Shown here in pieces: positions 9,183 to 18,835 of a stretch of 64,000 nucleotides of DNA. Numbering within the stretch: the first letter of the stretch is position 1; each line of letters begins with the position of its first letter. The translations under genes and the position numbers were made by a program. Source of the stretch: Novacetimonas cocois (GTDB taxonomy: Bacteria > Pseudomonadota > Alphaproteobacteria > Acetobacterales > Acetobacteraceae); contig NZ_QEXL01000002.1 in assembly GCF_003311635.1 (NCBI RefSeq), positions 124,001 through 188,000 of the forward strand, given 5' to 3'. The notes below the pieces were generated by a model. The model did no database searches. It was not told where the DNA came from and saw only the letters and a list, made by a program, of their open reading frames with translations.

Positions 9183-10319
9183 ATGACTTCCGCCCCGTCC
9201 AATCCCCCCACCCCTTCGTCCCCCGATGCGTCCCGTGCGGACGCAACGTCCGGGGGGGCGACCTATCGCGATGCGGGCGTGGACATCGCCGCGGGCGACG
9301 CGCTGGTGGAGGTGATAAAGCCGGCCGCCCGCGCCACCGACCGTCCCGGCACGATGGGTGGACTTGGCGGATTCGGCGCGTTGTTCGACCTGAAGGCGGC
9401 GGGGTTTTCAGATCCCATCCTGGTGTCATGCACCGATGGCGTCGGCACGAAGCTGATGATCGCCATCGAAAGCGGACTGCATGAAACGGTGGGCATCGAC
9501 CTTGTGGCGATGTGCGTGAACGACCTCGTGGTGCAGGGGGCGACACCGCTGTTCTTCCTCGACTACTTCGCGACGGGGCACCTGTCGGTCGATGACGCGG
9601 CGAAGGTCGTGCGTGGCATCGCGACGGGCTGCGCGGGGTCGGGCTGCGCCCTTGTCGGGGGGGAAACGGCGGAAATGCCGGGCATGTACGCCGCCGGGCA
9701 TTATGACCTTGCCGGGTTTTCGGTGGGGGCGGCCGAACGCACCGCGCTGCTGCCGCGCGACATCCGGCCCGGCGACACGCTGATCGGGCTGCCATCCGCC
9801 GGGGTGCATTCCAACGGATTTTCGCTGGTGCGCGCCATCGTCAAGCGTTCCGGCCTGCAATGGGATGCGCCGTGCCCGTTCGCGGCGGGACAGACGCTGG
9901 CGCAGGCGCTGATGACGCCGACGACGCTGTATGTCCATCAGGTCCTGAACCTGCATCACGCGGGCCTGTTGCAGGCGGCGGCGCATATCACGGGCGGCGG
10001 CCTGCCGGGCAACCTGCCGCGCGTGCTGCCGCGCGGCACGCGCGCCGTGATCGACGGACAGTGGGATGTCCCGCCCGTCTTCGGCTGGCTGGCAAGGATG
10101 GGTCAGGTCGCGACCGAAGAAATGCTGCGGGTATTCAACTGCGGGATCGGCATGGTGCTTGTCACGCGCGATCCCGAAGAAGTCATGAAGCGCCTGTCCG
10201 AAACGGGTGAAAAGGCGCATGTCATCGGCCGGATCGAAGCCGCCGACAGCCCGGACGCCGATGCCTCGCTGGTGATGAAGACGCAGCCGGATTTCGGCGC
10301 GACCGGGACCCGTGCCTGA
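9183..10319 (+). CDS. purM: Phosphoribosylformylglycinamidine cyclo-ligase (AIR synthetase)
   Basis: This enzyme closes the imidazole ring in purine synthesis, converting FGAM to AIR with ATP. The 378-residue protein is normal for PurM with a short N-terminal extension. Diagnostic stretches are [16 protein letters not shown] near residue 29, [14 protein letters not shown] near 58, [13 protein letters not shown] near 82, and [12 protein letters not shown] near 158. The purN gene follows immediately, giving a two-gene purine unit. It is divergent from the Hda-like gene. Confidence 0.95.
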   Translation: MTSAPSNPPTPSSPDASRADATSGGATYRDAGVDIAAGDALVEVIKPAARATDRPGTMGGLGGFGALFDLKAAGFSDPILVSCTDGVGTKLMIAIESGLHETVGIDLVAMCVNDLVVQGATPLFFLDYFATGHLSVDDAAKVVRGIATGCAGSGCALVGGETAEMPGMYAAGHYDLAGFSVGAAERTALLPRDIRPGDTLIGLPSAGVHSNGFSLVRAIVKRSGLQWDAPCPFAAGQTLAQALMTPTTLYVHQVLNLHHAGLLQAAAHITGGGLPGNLPRVLPRGTRAVIDGQWDVPPVFGWLARMGQVATEEMLRVFNCGIGMVLVTRDPEEVMKRLSETGEKAHVIGRIEAADSPDADASLVMKTQPDFGATGTRA

Positions 10320-10320
10320 A

Positions 10321-10947
10321 ATGACGGCCACGACCAAGCGTCCCATCGGCATCCTGATCAGCGGGCGCGGCAGCAACATGGGCGCGCTGATCGCGGCATG
10401 CGCGGCGGCGGATTATCCCGCGCGCATCGCCATCGTCATCAGCAACAATCCCGACGCGCCGGGGCTGGAGACCGCGCGCCGGGCGGGACTTGCGACGAAG
10501 GCGATCGACCACCGCACCTTTGGCCGCGACCGCGCTGCGCATGAGCGCGTGATTGACGCAGCCCTGCGCGACGCGGGGGTGGAGGTCGTCTGCCTGGCGG
10601 GATACATGCGCCTGCTGACGCCGTTCCTGACGCAGGCATGGGCCGGGCGGATGCTGAACATCCATCCCAGCCTGCTGCCGTCCTTTCCGGGGCTGCATAC
10701 CCACGAACGCGCGCTGGAGGCCGGGGTGCGCCTGCATGGCTGCACGGTGCATCTGGTGACGGAAGAAATGGATGAAGGCCCGATCATCGGACAGGCGGCG
10801 GTGCCCGTCCTGTCCGGCGATACGCCCGACAGCCTTGCCGCGCGTATCCTGATGCAGGAACACCTGCTGTATCCGGCGGCGCTGCGGCGCGTGCTGATGC
10901 CCGAAACCCAGGCGGAGGCAACGGCGGACGCGCTGCTGTGCGTCTGA
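10321..10947 (+). CDS. purN: Phosphoribosylglycinamide formyltransferase
   Basis: This enzyme transfers a formyl group from 10-formyltetrahydrofolate to GAR in purine synthesis. The protein of about 208 residues starts with RPIGILISGRGSNMGAL, the PurN phosphate-binding loop. It carries the catalytic stretch MLNIHPSLLPSFPGLHTHERAL (about 108-129, shown here as MLNIHPSLLPS) and the Asp-containing GCTVHLVTEEMDEGPIIGQ. I use ATG 10321, which leaves one base after the purM stop; a GTG at 10312 would overlap purM by 8 bp. Either way the two genes are translationally coupled. A dispersed repeat and the ndk terminator lie beyond its stop. Confidence 0.95.
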   Translation: MTATTKRPIGILISGRGSNMGALIAACAAADYPARIAIVISNNPDAPGLETARRAGLATKAIDHRTFGRDRAAHERVIDAALRDAGVEVVCLAGYMRLLTPFLTQAWAGRMLNIHPSLLPSFPGLHTHERALEAGVRLHGCTVHLVTEEMDEGPIIGQAAVPVLSGDTPDSLAARILMQEHLLYPAALRRVLMPETQAEATADALLCV

Positions 10948-10978
10948 AAAACCGCTTCGGACGGATTACTGAAAATGA

Positions 10979-11066
10979 ACGTTTCCGGGTGCTGCCTTTT
11001 CTAAGAAAGGTAGTATCCTTCGCAGCTTTTTGAAAAAAAGCTTCACCAAAAATTTCTGATATTCGA
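10979..11066 (+). repeat. Dispersed three-way-junction element, copy B
   Basis: The left arm reads AACGTTTCCGGGTG. The first hairpin has arms CTGCCTTT and AAAGGTAG, pairing with one G-T wobble. The second hairpin is GCAGCTTTTT against AAAAAAAGCTTC, and the end is ACCAAAAATTTCTGAT. It lies between the converging 3' ends of purN and ndk. Confidence 0.82.
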
Positions 11067-11093
11067 AGACAGTCTTCAAAAGATCCGTCCATA

Positions 11094-11121
11094 AAAAAAG
11101 CCGGCATTTCTGCCGGCTTTT
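11094..11121. terminator. ndk: Bidirectional intrinsic terminator between purN and ndk
   Basis: AAAAGCCGGCA and TGCCGGCTTTT form an 11-bp stem around a 4-base loop. It has an A-run on one side and a T-run on the other, so it can end transcription of both ndk (minus) and purN (plus). Confidence 0.85.
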
Positions 11122-11144
11122 CCCACTGATGTCCGCAGGGACGA

Positions 11145-11567
11145 TCAGGGCAGGATTTCGGTCCCGGCGAAGAAGAACGCGATTTCGTTCTTCGCGTTTT
11201 CCAGGCTGTCGGAGCCATGGACGGAGTTCGCTTCGATGCTTTCGGCGAACTGTGCGCGGATCGTGTGGGCCTCGGCCTTCTTCGGGTCGGTCGCGCCCAT
11301 CACTTCACGGTTCTTCGCCACCGCGTTTTCGCCCTGCAGCACCTGCACGACGACCGGGCCGGAGACCATGAAGGACACCAGGTCGTTATAGAACGGACGT
11401 TCCTTGTGCACTTCGTAAAACGCGCCGGCCGTGGCGGGCGTCAGCTGGATGCGCTTCTGCGCAACGATACGCAGGCCCGCGTCCTCGAACACGGCATTGA
11501 TCTTGCCGGTCAGGTTACGACGGGTCGCATCGGGCTTGATGATCGAAAGGGTACGTTCGACAGCCAT
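11145..11567 (-). CDS. ndk: Nucleoside diphosphate kinase
   Basis: This enzyme moves the gamma phosphate between nucleoside triphosphates and diphosphates through a phospho-histidine. The 140-residue protein is full length for the family. It begins [17 protein letters not shown], and the active-site His sits in [15 protein letters not shown] at about residues 109-123. The frame extends upstream to 11651, but ATG 11567 matches the family N-terminus and has AGGAGCC nearby. It converges with purN and is divergent from the ABC-F gene. Confidence 0.96.
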   Translation of the reverse strand: MAVERTLSIIKPDATRRNLTGKINAVFEDAGLRIVAQKRIQLTPATAGAFYEVHKERPFYNDLVSFMVSGPVVVQVLQGENAVAKNREVMGATDPKKAEAHTIRAQFAESIEANSVHGSDSLENAKNEIAFFFAGTEILP

Positions 11568-11735
11568 GGAACTGGCTCCTTTTAACTCAGATACGTTGTG
11601 ATCGACAGGACATGGCGCCACAAGGGCACGTGCGTCCTTACCTGACGCCATCTAGAGCATATCGCCAAGGACTGGTAGGTACTAGCGCGACGAATCCTGC
11701 CATCCGCGCCACATATTCCCGGAGTACCGCGTTTC

Positions 11736-13628
11736 GTGAGCCTGCTTGTCATATCCGACCTGACCCTTCGCATCGCTGGGCGCACTCTTCTGAACGGGGC
11801 CAGCCTGACCATCGATCCCGGCCGCAAGGTGGGACTGGTGGGGCATAACGGGGCGGGAAAATCGACGCTGCTGGCCGCGATCGCAGGGGATATCGCGCCC
11901 GATGGCGGGGAAATCCGCCTGTCGTCGCGCGCGCGCATGGCCCGCATCCGGCAGGAAGCGCCAACAGGACATGGATCGCTGCTGGAAACGGTGCTGGCGG
12001 GCGATACCGAACGCACCGCCCTGCTGGCGGAAGCGGACAGCGCGACCGACCCGATGCGCATTGCCGACATCCATGAACGTCTGCGCGCCATCGATGCCCA
12101 CAGCGCGCCCGCGCGCGCGGCGGGCATCCTGTCGGGGCTGGGGTTCGACATGGCGGCACAGGCACGTCCCGTCTCGGACTTTTCGGGGGGATGGCGCATG
12201 CGCGTGGCGCTGGCCACCGCGCTGTTCCTCAATCCCGACCTGCTTCTGCTCGATGAGCCGACAAACCACCTCGACCTCGAGGCCACGCTGTGGCTGGAGG
12301 GGTGGCTGGCGCGTTTCGCGGGCGCGGCGCTGATCGTCAGCCACGACCGCGGGCTGCTGGACCGCGCGGTCGATGCGATCGCCCATCTGGACCGCGGCAG
12401 GTTGACGCTGACGCCCGGCGGGTATGAGGAGTTCGTGCGCATCCGCACCGAACAGGCCCTGCAGCAGGCGCGCATGGCCGAACGCATCAATGCGCGGCGC
12501 GCGCACATGCAGTCCTTTGTCGACCGTTTCCGCGCCAAGGCGACCAAGGCGAAACAGGCGCAGGCGCGGCTGAAGGCGCTGGAAAAACTGCCGGTCATCG
12601 AATCGGTGGTCGAAGACGCACCCAGCCAGTTCTCCTTTCCCGAACCCTCCCCCCTGCCGCCGCCGATGCTGACGATGGACCGGGTTTCGGTCGGATATGG
12701 CGACACCACCATCCTGTCGAACCTGTCGCTGCGCATCGACATGGAGGACCGCATCGCCCTGCTGGGCGCGAACGGCAATGGCAAGTCCACCTTCGCCAAG
12801 CTGGTGGCCGGGCGGCTTGCGCCGCAATCGGGCACCCTGTCGCACAGCCCGCGCCTGCGCGTCGGCTATTTCGCACAGCACCAGGCCGAGGAACTGCGTC
12901 CCGACGAAACGCCCGTCGATCACATGGCCCGCGCCCTGCCGGATGCCACCCCGGTGGCGGTCCGTTCGCAGCTTGCGCGTTTCGGGCTGGACGCCGCGCG
13001 GGCCGAAACCGTCACGCGCGACCTTTCAGGCGGGGAAAAGGCGCGCCTGCTGCTTGCCCTCGCCACGCGGGATGCGCCGCACCTGCTGATCCTTGATGAA
13101 CCGACGAACCACCTTGACCTTGACGCGCGCGACGCGCTGATCCGCGCGCTGGCGGAATTCGAAGGCGCGGTCCTGCTGATCAGCCATGACCCTCATCTTG
13201 TGGAACTGGTGGCCGACCGGCTGTGGTTGGTGGGCGATGGCGGCATCCGCACGTTCGAGGGGGATATGGCGGAATACCGCGCATGGCTGATCGAACGCGC
13301 CCGCGTGGCCTCCTCCGGCGGGGAGGGGCCGCGCCCGGCCGCCCCCGCGCGTCGCGAGGACCGTCGCGAACGCGCCGAAGCGCGCAAGGCACTTGCCCCC
13401 CTGCGCCGCCGCATCCGCGATGCGGAGGCACGCATGACGAAGCTCGCCACGGAACAGGCAAAGGTGGAAGCAAGGCTGGCGGACCCCACCCTGTATGAAG
13501 CGGCAGGCAGCGCGGAAGAAGTGACCGCCCTCAACACCCGCCTCGCCACCCTGCGGCGGGAGCACGAAGCGGCGGAAGAGGACTGGCTGGCCGCGGAAAC
13601 GGAACTCGAAGCCGCCGAGGCGCAATGA
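11736..13628 (+). CDS. ABC-F family ATPase (YheS/Uup-like)
   Basis: This 630-residue soluble protein has two ABC ATPase domains and no membrane segments, the ABC-F arrangement; such proteins act on ribosomes. The first domain has GHNGAGKSTLL (Walker A, near residue 36), FSGGWRMRVALA (signature) and LLLLDEPTNHLDLEA. The linker between domains is charged and helical (INARRAHMQSFVDRFRAKA), typical of the ABC-F interdomain arm. The second domain has GANGNGKSTFAKL, LSGGEKARLLLA and LLILDEPTNHLDLDA. The last 100 residues are Ala/Arg/Glu-rich and probably coiled coil. The exact subfamily is uncertain. Confidence 0.92.
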   Translation: MSLLVISDLTLRIAGRTLLNGASLTIDPGRKVGLVGHNGAGKSTLLAAIAGDIAPDGGEIRLSSRARMARIRQEAPTGHGSLLETVLAGDTERTALLAEADSATDPMRIADIHERLRAIDAHSAPARAAGILSGLGFDMAAQARPVSDFSGGWRMRVALATALFLNPDLLLLDEPTNHLDLEATLWLEGWLARFAGAALIVSHDRGLLDRAVDAIAHLDRGRLTLTPGGYEEFVRIRTEQALQQARMAERINARRAHMQSFVDRFRAKATKAKQAQARLKALEKLPVIESVVEDAPSQFSFPEPSPLPPPMLTMDRVSVGYGDTTILSNLSLRIDMEDRIALLGANGNGKSTFAKLVAGRLAPQSGTLSHSPRLRVGYFAQHQAEELRPDETPVDHMARALPDATPVAVRSQLARFGLDAARAETVTRDLSGGEKARLLLALATRDAPHLLILDEPTNHLDLDARDALIRALAEFEGAVLLISHDPHLVELVADRLWLVGDGGIRTFEGDMAEYRAWLIERARVASSGGEGPRPAAPARREDRRERAEARKALAPLRRRIRDAEARMTKLATEQAKVEARLADPTLYEAAGSAEEVTALNTRLATLRREHEAAEEDWLAAETELEAAEAQ

Positions 13629-13989
13629 CCTTGCGTCCGGCATGGCGGGCGGTCGATGGCGGCCATTCGCCCGCGCCCGCCCTGTTGCGCCTGCACCGCC
13701 CTGCGCCGCCAGCCTGTCGCGACGGAATTACGCGCATGGCGTGCGCTTCCTGCACGCTTTCTTCATATCGCGGGGGGCATGGTGGCGCCGCATGTTGCGG
13801 TGGCACATGGACGTGACGATGATGGGTTCGCGACGTGACCTTCCGCGTGGTGGCATCTCCACCATTGCATGAAAAAACAGGAATGCCGTGGGGCGACCGC
13901 CTTGTTCGCGCGTTTCTCAAGACCTTCGCGCAACGCGACGGCAGCATCCCGATCATTTCCTCAATCCTTACCAACTCACGGAAAACCTG
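13629..13989. other. Intergenic stretch without a recognised gene
   Basis: These 361 bases separate the ABC-F gene from the permease gene, both on the plus strand. Small open frames are present but have no ribosome-binding site or family resemblance. I see only a short GGTGG/CCACC hairpin near 13850 and no convincing terminator. Confidence 0.5.
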
Positions 13990-15108
13990 ATGCCCTCTTC
14001 CAAGACAGAGCGTGACGCCCCGCCCGCAGCGGAGGACGCGGCGGACAACGCCCCTGCCAGCAACCCGCAGGCGGAACAGCTTGCCCGCATTCACCACCTC
14101 CTGCGCCTTGCCCTGGTGGTCACGATGCTGGTGGTGTCGATCTGGCTGGTGGGCGATGTGCTGATGGTGCTGTTCGCCGCCACGCTGGTGGCGGTGATCC
14201 TGCATAACCTCGCCACCCATCTGGAGCGTCACACGCGCCTGCCCTACTGGCTGGCGCTGAGCATTGTCGTGCTGGTCATCATCTCCGCCCTGACCGGCCT
14301 GATCTGGAGCAGCGGGCCGGAGATTTCGGAACAGGCCATCCGCCTGCGCGCCGCCCTGACGGAACAGGCGCACAACCTTCGCGACCATATGGCCGACAGC
14401 ACGCTGGGGCGCATGATCCTTGACAACCTTCCGGCCTCGCTCGGCGGGAACGAGCATTCGTCCGAAGGCAACGGCTTTGGCTCCATCGCGGGGTCCATGA
14501 CGGGGTTCGTCACCTCCGCCTTTGGCGCGGCGGGCACACTGGCGGTGGTCCTGATCGCCGGGCTGTATTTTGCGATATCGCCCGAAATCTATGTCAACGG
14601 CACGCTGCGTCTGGTGCCGCGTGACTATCGCGCGCGGGCGCGCGACCTGCTGCTGACGGCGGGGCAGACGCTGTGGGCATGGACGGCGGGGCAGGCGTTG
14701 GACATGACGGTCGTGGGGCTGCTGTCGTTCATCGGCCTGTGGATCATCGGCGTGCCGCTGGCCCTTGCGCTGGGGGTCGTGGCGGGGCTTGCGAACTTCA
14801 TCCCCTATATCGGCGCGTTCGTCGGGGCGGTGCCTGCCGTCCTGATCGGGCTGTCGCAGGGCACGCGTGAAGGGCTGACGGTACTGGGCCTGTATGCCGC
14901 CATCCAGTTTTTCGAAGGCAACGTCATGGCCCCGCTGATCCAGCGTCACGCGGTCAAGATGCCGCCGGGACTGACCATCCTGTCCCAGACGATTTTCGGC
15001 ACCATCCTGGGCATTCCGGGACTGATCCTTGCCTCCCCCCTGACGGCGGCGCTTCTGGCGATGATGGACAAGGCCACGCCGCCACTATCGGATGACGAAC
15101 GGGTCTGA
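13990..15108 (+). CDS. AI-2E family transporter (PerM-like membrane protein)
   Basis: The 372-residue membrane protein has a hydrophilic N-terminus followed by about eight hydrophobic segments. The arrangement is that of the AI-2E/PerM family: two early helices, a long periplasmic stretch, then a dense block of helices from about residue 180. Family-like stretches are LANFIPYIGAFVGAVPAVLIG and FFEGNVMAPLIQ. Substrates in this family range from autoinducer-2 to ions, and none can be assigned here. The frame continues upstream to 13888, but the added residues look non-coding; I chose ATG 13990, which follows ACGGAAAA. A GC-rich hairpin follows the stop codon. Confidence 0.88.
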   Translation: MPSSKTERDAPPAAEDAADNAPASNPQAEQLARIHHLLRLALVVTMLVVSIWLVGDVLMVLFAATLVAVILHNLATHLERHTRLPYWLALSIVVLVIISALTGLIWSSGPEISEQAIRLRAALTEQAHNLRDHMADSTLGRMILDNLPASLGGNEHSSEGNGFGSIAGSMTGFVTSAFGAAGTLAVVLIAGLYFAISPEIYVNGTLRLVPRDYRARARDLLLTAGQTLWAWTAGQALDMTVVGLLSFIGLWIIGVPLALALGVVAGLANFIPYIGAFVGAVPAVLIGLSQGTREGLTVLGLYAAIQFFEGNVMAPLIQRHAVKMPPGLTILSQTIFGTILGIPGLILASPLTAALLAMMDKATPPLSDDERV

Positions 15109-15115
15109 ACGCATC

Positions 15116-15147
15116 ACGGGCGCGGAAGTCCCCCTCCCGCGCCCGTT
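15116..15147 (+). terminator. Probable terminator after the AI-2E permease gene
   Basis: ACGGGCGCGG and CCGCGCCCGT form a perfect 10-bp stem eight bases beyond the stop codon. The T-run after it is weak, so termination may be partial. Confidence 0.6.
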
Positions 15148-15263
15148 CGTATCATCCTGACCGACATGTGCCGAATGACATGCGCGCCGGGAATATGACC
15201 GTCCTGAAGGCGATGCCGATCAGAAGATCGCACGCCGCCATCTGCTGATTTCTCAGACCGGCA

Positions 15264-16919
15264 TTATTTTTCCATGCCGTTGGAAACCCTGCACAGACGG
15301 GGCAGGCGTATAGCGGTGGCCTCACCCTCATAATGCTTCTGACGGTTTAATGCCGTGGGTATTTCGCGGCACTCCCTTACATTCATGTCCGGCAAAAAAC
15401 GTCTGAGAAGCACGGTATAGTCTTTTTCACCGGGGTCTCCCGGTTCCACCATCCATATGGGCCGGCCTGATGTCAGAAGCGTCCGCGCGGTTCGGCCGGG
15501 AAAGTAATCGAATGATGCCTCCATCATGTCATTCATGCCCACGAAATGAAGATCTTCCGGATGTTTGAAAAATGGGGCCAGATAACTCAGGTTCCGGCCC
15601 ATCAGAAGCACGACGCTGTCCTTATCCACATCCTGTGGCGCCACATCGAATGTCTTTTTGGAAAAGTTATTATGCCCAAAACCCGGATAACGTGTCGTCA
15701 GGCCCAGAAAGACGATTATTGCAGTTGTCGTAATCATGATGGGCGTTCTGATCGATTTATGATCCACGCATAGCAACAGATCCCTTGTTGCACTTATGAT
15801 CAGAAATCCGGTCATGACTTCTATTGGAATGGCATAGCGCAGGATCGAATACAGTCTGATCCAGACAATATATCCCACAATAACGAAAACCAGGACGGCT
15901 ATTTTCCGACGGCGCTCAACAGTAAGCGGGCATTTTTTCCTGAATGAAAAGGCCAGATGCAAGCTCAGCCAGAGGCACGAAATCATGGCCAGCGCAAAGC
16001 GCCAGTCGGTAAAGGCTGGTTCCGTAACTATCTTTTCCTTATGACCCAGCCAGAAAAACGGATATGCAATCCATTGAAGTATTGTCTTTGGCTTGTAACG
16101 CTGATCCGTGAATGCACCGGCTGGCGCCCAGCTGGAATGGAAGAATTCGTTGAACATCGGGAAAACAGGATTTCCCGTCTGATGCCACAGATGAACCGCC
16201 CACCATCCATATGTCACGAAGAATCCTGTAGCGCATCCGACAAGACACAGAAGCGCCGAAAGCATTCGTGTGCGTTGATTTGATGACATGACCAGAACCA
16301 CCGCAAGTATGGCGGGGCCATACGTCACCTCGGTAGGTTTGATCCCGGCAGCCAGACCCGTCATGATCCCGCCGGCAAGGCTCCTCCATTTCAGGGAACT
16401 GTCAGTTTCCTCCACCGTATTTTTCTGCGGGGAGAGTATGACAAGTCCAACGCCAACAAGCACAAGATCGGCAAGTGGCACTTCATTGGATGACAGTCCC
16501 GCCTGACATACGGCCGCGGATCCGGTCACGCCAATAAGTACGGACGCGATTATTTCATACAGGCTGAAACCCTGCTTTTTATCGTAATTGCCCGAAATGC
16601 CTTTTATGAACCATATGACTATACATATCAGCAAACCGTACCAGAGCCCCTGGTACGCAGCAAAAATACGTGGGTAATTCGAAAATATCCCGGTCCCAAG
16701 CCAATAAAGCGGAAGATCGCCAAGCGGATTAAAAAAGGTCTGCAGATCCGCCGGATAGAGGTCCAGTCCATCGCGGTGCGTGACAAAGGCCCAGGGATCA
16801 TAAAGGTGATAGTTTCTAAGATCAGCTGATCTGTCCTGTTTCATGCCAACTGAAACAGCACAGCCTGCGATCAGTGATAACAGATAAGGAAACGCCCGTC
16901 GGAAGATCGTGTGAAGCAA
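15264..16919 (-). CDS. Multi-spanning membrane protein, GT-C glycosyltransferase-like
   Basis: The 551-residue protein has many hydrophobic helices and a soluble C-terminal part of roughly 130 residues. An acidic stretch after the first helix (DRSADLRNYHLYDPWAF) resembles the early periplasmic loop of GT-C glycosyltransferases that use polyprenyl-phosphate sugars. I do not recognise a specific family, so the substrate is unknown. The start is TTG at 16919, supported by GGAGGG seven bases upstream; the next in-frame Met is about 25 residues in and would cut the first helix. Base composition is clearly more AT-rich than in all neighbours, suggesting transfer. It is near aminosugar and initiating transferase genes, which fits a role in surface glycan assembly. 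Confidence 0.6.
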   Translation of the reverse strand: MLHTIFRRAFPYLLSLIAGCAVSVGMKQDRSADLRNYHLYDPWAFVTHRDGLDLYPADLQTFFNPLGDLPLYWLGTGIFSNYPRIFAAYQGLWYGLLICIVIWFIKGISGNYDKKQGFSLYEIIASVLIGVTGSAAVCQAGLSSNEVPLADLVLVGVGLVILSPQKNTVEETDSSLKWRSLAGGIMTGLAAGIKPTEVTYGPAILAVVLVMSSNQRTRMLSALLCLVGCATGFFVTYGWWAVHLWHQTGNPVFPMFNEFFHSSWAPAGAFTDQRYKPKTILQWIAYPFFWLGHKEKIVTEPAFTDWRFALAMISCLWLSLHLAFSFRKKCPLTVERRRKIAVLVFVIVGYIVWIRLYSILRYAIPIEVMTGFLIISATRDLLLCVDHKSIRTPIMITTTAIIVFLGLTTRYPGFGHNNFSKKTFDVAPQDVDKDSVVLLMGRNLSYLAPFFKHPEDLHFVGMNDMMEASFDYFPGRTARTLLTSGRPIWMVEPGDPGEKDYTVLLRRFLPDMNVRECREIPTALNRQKHYEGEATAIRLPRLCRVSNGMEK

Positions 16920-17243
16920 GCCCCACCCTCCAGCAATACTAAATCGCGATATGCGATAGAATCAGAGTGTTATATATGGATCAGGAAGGAATTGACGTTT
17001 TTTTCGGGTTTCCCTGTCGAAATATGATGCGAAAAAATCGGAATTGCCGGGTTTGGTTTTCACAGGGCGAACAGGAAAAGCATCAGGCATGATTTAATGA
17101 AAATCAGCAGATCCGGTTTGATATTCGCATGAATATGCGCTGTAAATTATTTATAAGTATCAATCAGTGACAGCTTCATCCCGCCCCCGCTCCTTATTAC
17201 AAGGGCATGGCTTCCCCGGTCAGGACGCACGCGAAATAATGCC
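16920..17243. other. AT-rich intergenic stretch upstream of the GT-C-like gene
   Basis: No gene is seen here. The stretch is markedly AT-rich, like the adjacent GT-C-like gene, and should hold that gene's promoter on the minus strand. It ends at dispersed repeat copy C. Confidence 0.5.
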
Positions 17244-17336
17244 CTGAAATCATAAGGAAGTTTTTGGTGAAGCTTTTTTCAAAAAGCTTCGAAGAACACC
17301 GCATTTTTGAAAAAAGACGACACCCGGAAACGTTTG
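17244..17336 (-). repeat. Dispersed three-way-junction element, copy C
   Basis: Read on the minus strand it has AAACGTTTCCGGGTG, a decayed first hairpin (GTCGTCTTTTTTC against AAAAATGCGGTG), a perfect second hairpin GAAGCTTTTT/AAAAAAGCTTC, then CACCAAAAACTTCC and TATGATTTCAG in near-identical form. It lies about 220 bp downstream of the HAD phosphatase gene. Frames running through it encode SKLFEKSFTKNF, a repeat-derived peptide. Confidence 0.85.
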
Positions 17337-17559
17337 TCCTCTTTGCCCTGCAGGATATTTTCAAACAGTCCCGCAGACAGAGGGAGAAAGAAGCCTTTCC
17401 CGGACACGGCCACATAACCGGTGTCGAAAACGACCCCGAACCGCCCTCCATTTGCCCAACATATCCACCAGCTCGCATCCAGTGACCGGCCGGTTGCCGA
17501 CGCTCCTGCGCCGGGGCATTCCCAATGCGAACGGAAAGGCGGCCTTCAATATTCCAAGG

Positions 17560-18144
17560 CTAGGCCAGCAATGTCGCAACATCGACATAGGCCATGCCGG
17601 CGTTCCGGGCGGCGGCCATGCCTTCGCGGCTGTCCTCGAACACGAAGCAATGTTCCGGCGCGACCCCCAGCCTTTTCGCCGCGGCAAGGAACAGGTCCGG
17701 CGCGGGCTTGCCATGCTGCACGTCATCAATGGTCAGCATCGCATCGAACAGGTGATCCAGCCCCACCCGCGACAGCGACGCCTGCACGATCTGGCGCGAC
17801 CCGTTGGAGGCGACAGCCATCGGCAGGCGACGGTGATACTGCCGCGCGATCGCGGCCACGACCGAAATCTCCTCCAGTTCGTCGAGCAGGTCATGCAGGC
17901 TGGCCCGCGCGGTGGTGATGATGCGTTCCCGGTCCACCGGACGACCCAGCCTGTCCTCCACGATATCGAGGACCATGTGTTCGGACATGCCGCCATGGCC
18001 GCGGAACCATTCGCGTGAGACGGGCTGCTGCGTCACCTCCTCCAGCGTCGCAAGCCACGCCCGCAGATACAGGGGCAATGTATCGACAAGCGTGCCGTCA
18101 CAATCGAAAATCAACGCCTTCATGCCCGGCGGCACGATGCTCAT
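17560..18144 (-). CDS. HAD superfamily phosphatase (subfamily IA)
   Basis: The 194-residue protein has the HAD motifs in order: motif I ALIFDCDGTLVDTLPLYL (Asp nucleophile near residue 14), motif II around VASNGSRQIV (Ser), motif III Lys in HGKPAPDLFL, and motif IV CFVFEDSREGMAAARNAG. This pattern and the helical cap suit beta-phosphoglucomutase-like or sugar-phosphate phosphatases; the substrate is unknown. Its start overlaps the stop of the upstream small membrane protein by 4 bp (ATGA), so the two are translated together. Proximity to sugar nucleotide genes hints at sugar phosphate metabolism, but this is inference. Confidence 0.9.
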   Translation of the reverse strand: MSIVPPGMKALIFDCDGTLVDTLPLYLRAWLATLEEVTQQPVSREWFRGHGGMSEHMVLDIVEDRLGRPVDRERIITTARASLHDLLDELEEISVVAAIARQYHRRLPMAVASNGSRQIVQASLSRVGLDHLFDAMLTIDDVQHGKPAPDLFLAAAKRLGVAPEHCFVFEDSREGMAAARNAGMAYVDVATLLA

Positions 18145-18635
18145 GGAAATGCGGACCGGGGATAGTTGTACTGGTTGATGAGTTCACGCAGCGGGGCAAA
18201 ATCCTTATCGCTGAAATGATGGATGCGGATGACCGCGCCGGGCCGTTCCTCGACAAAGACGGTGTTGTTCCAGTCGGCGGCACTGATCCCGGTCCACAGC
18301 GTGATGCGGAACGGCCCGTCATCGCCCGGCGGCGGGGCAGAGGCATTGTCCACATGCGCGACGCGCAGTTCCAGGATCGCATCGCCACTGGATGGCGGCG
18401 TCTGGCCCAGCGGACCCCAGCCCGCCTTGTGATCGGCCAGCCAGTCGTTAAGCGTCTTGACCTGTGCTGCGGTCAGGACCCGGTCCTTGCGCATCGGGCC
18501 GACGGAAATGGTGCCTGACTGCAACTGCGGGAAAGTCAGGGGATGGAAATTGGGCATGGCCATCGACCACAGCCCCGCGGCCGTACCAATCGTTATGACC
18601 AGAAACCCGATCAGCAGGGCTGTCTCACGTCTCAT
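18141..18635 (-). CDS. Hypothetical membrane-anchored protein
   Basis: I do not recognise this family. The 164-residue protein has one N-terminal hydrophobic helix (TALLIGFLVITIGTAAGLW, about residues 4-22), with the rest probably periplasmic. The soluble part has no Cys and several Trp (LADHKAGWGPLG, ISAADWNNTVFVEE). ATG 18635 is chosen because it places the helix at the N-terminus; an upstream start at 18659 adds eight residues. The gene overlaps the HAD phosphatase start by 4 bp, so they form an operon. Confidence 0.7.
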   Translation of the reverse strand: MRRETALLIGFLVITIGTAAGLWSMAMPNFHPLTFPQLQSGTISVGPMRKDRVLTAAQVKTLNDWLADHKAGWGPLGQTPPSSGDAILELRVAHVDNASAPPPGDDGPFRITLWTGISAADWNNTVFVEERPGAVIRIHHFSDKDFAPLRELINQYNYPRSAFP

Positions 18636-18835
18636 GTGTGTCTGTTCTCCTTGACGCATCTTTCGGCGCCATGTGCCCCGGGACGCGCGAACGCGCCCCC
18701 ATCAGTACCGCATACCCGCATGCCGGGATATCCTGATCCCATACTGCAAACACGCGCGCTGCGACCACCCTATCGGGGTAAGACCTGCCACGCGCGCGGC
18801 CGCCGGAAGGAAGATGCCCCGTCATCAGGCGGGAT

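Noticed and set aside
10979-11066. Simple rho-independent terminator as the sole explanation for the dispersed element
   Set aside because: The element has three nested stems and conserved flanks, and in copy B a separate normal terminator (11094-11121) follows, so a plain terminator does not explain it.
13625-13872. Small Cys- and His-containing frames between the ABC-F and permease genes
   Set aside because: Three frames overlap here with no ribosome-binding site, which suggests chance open frames.
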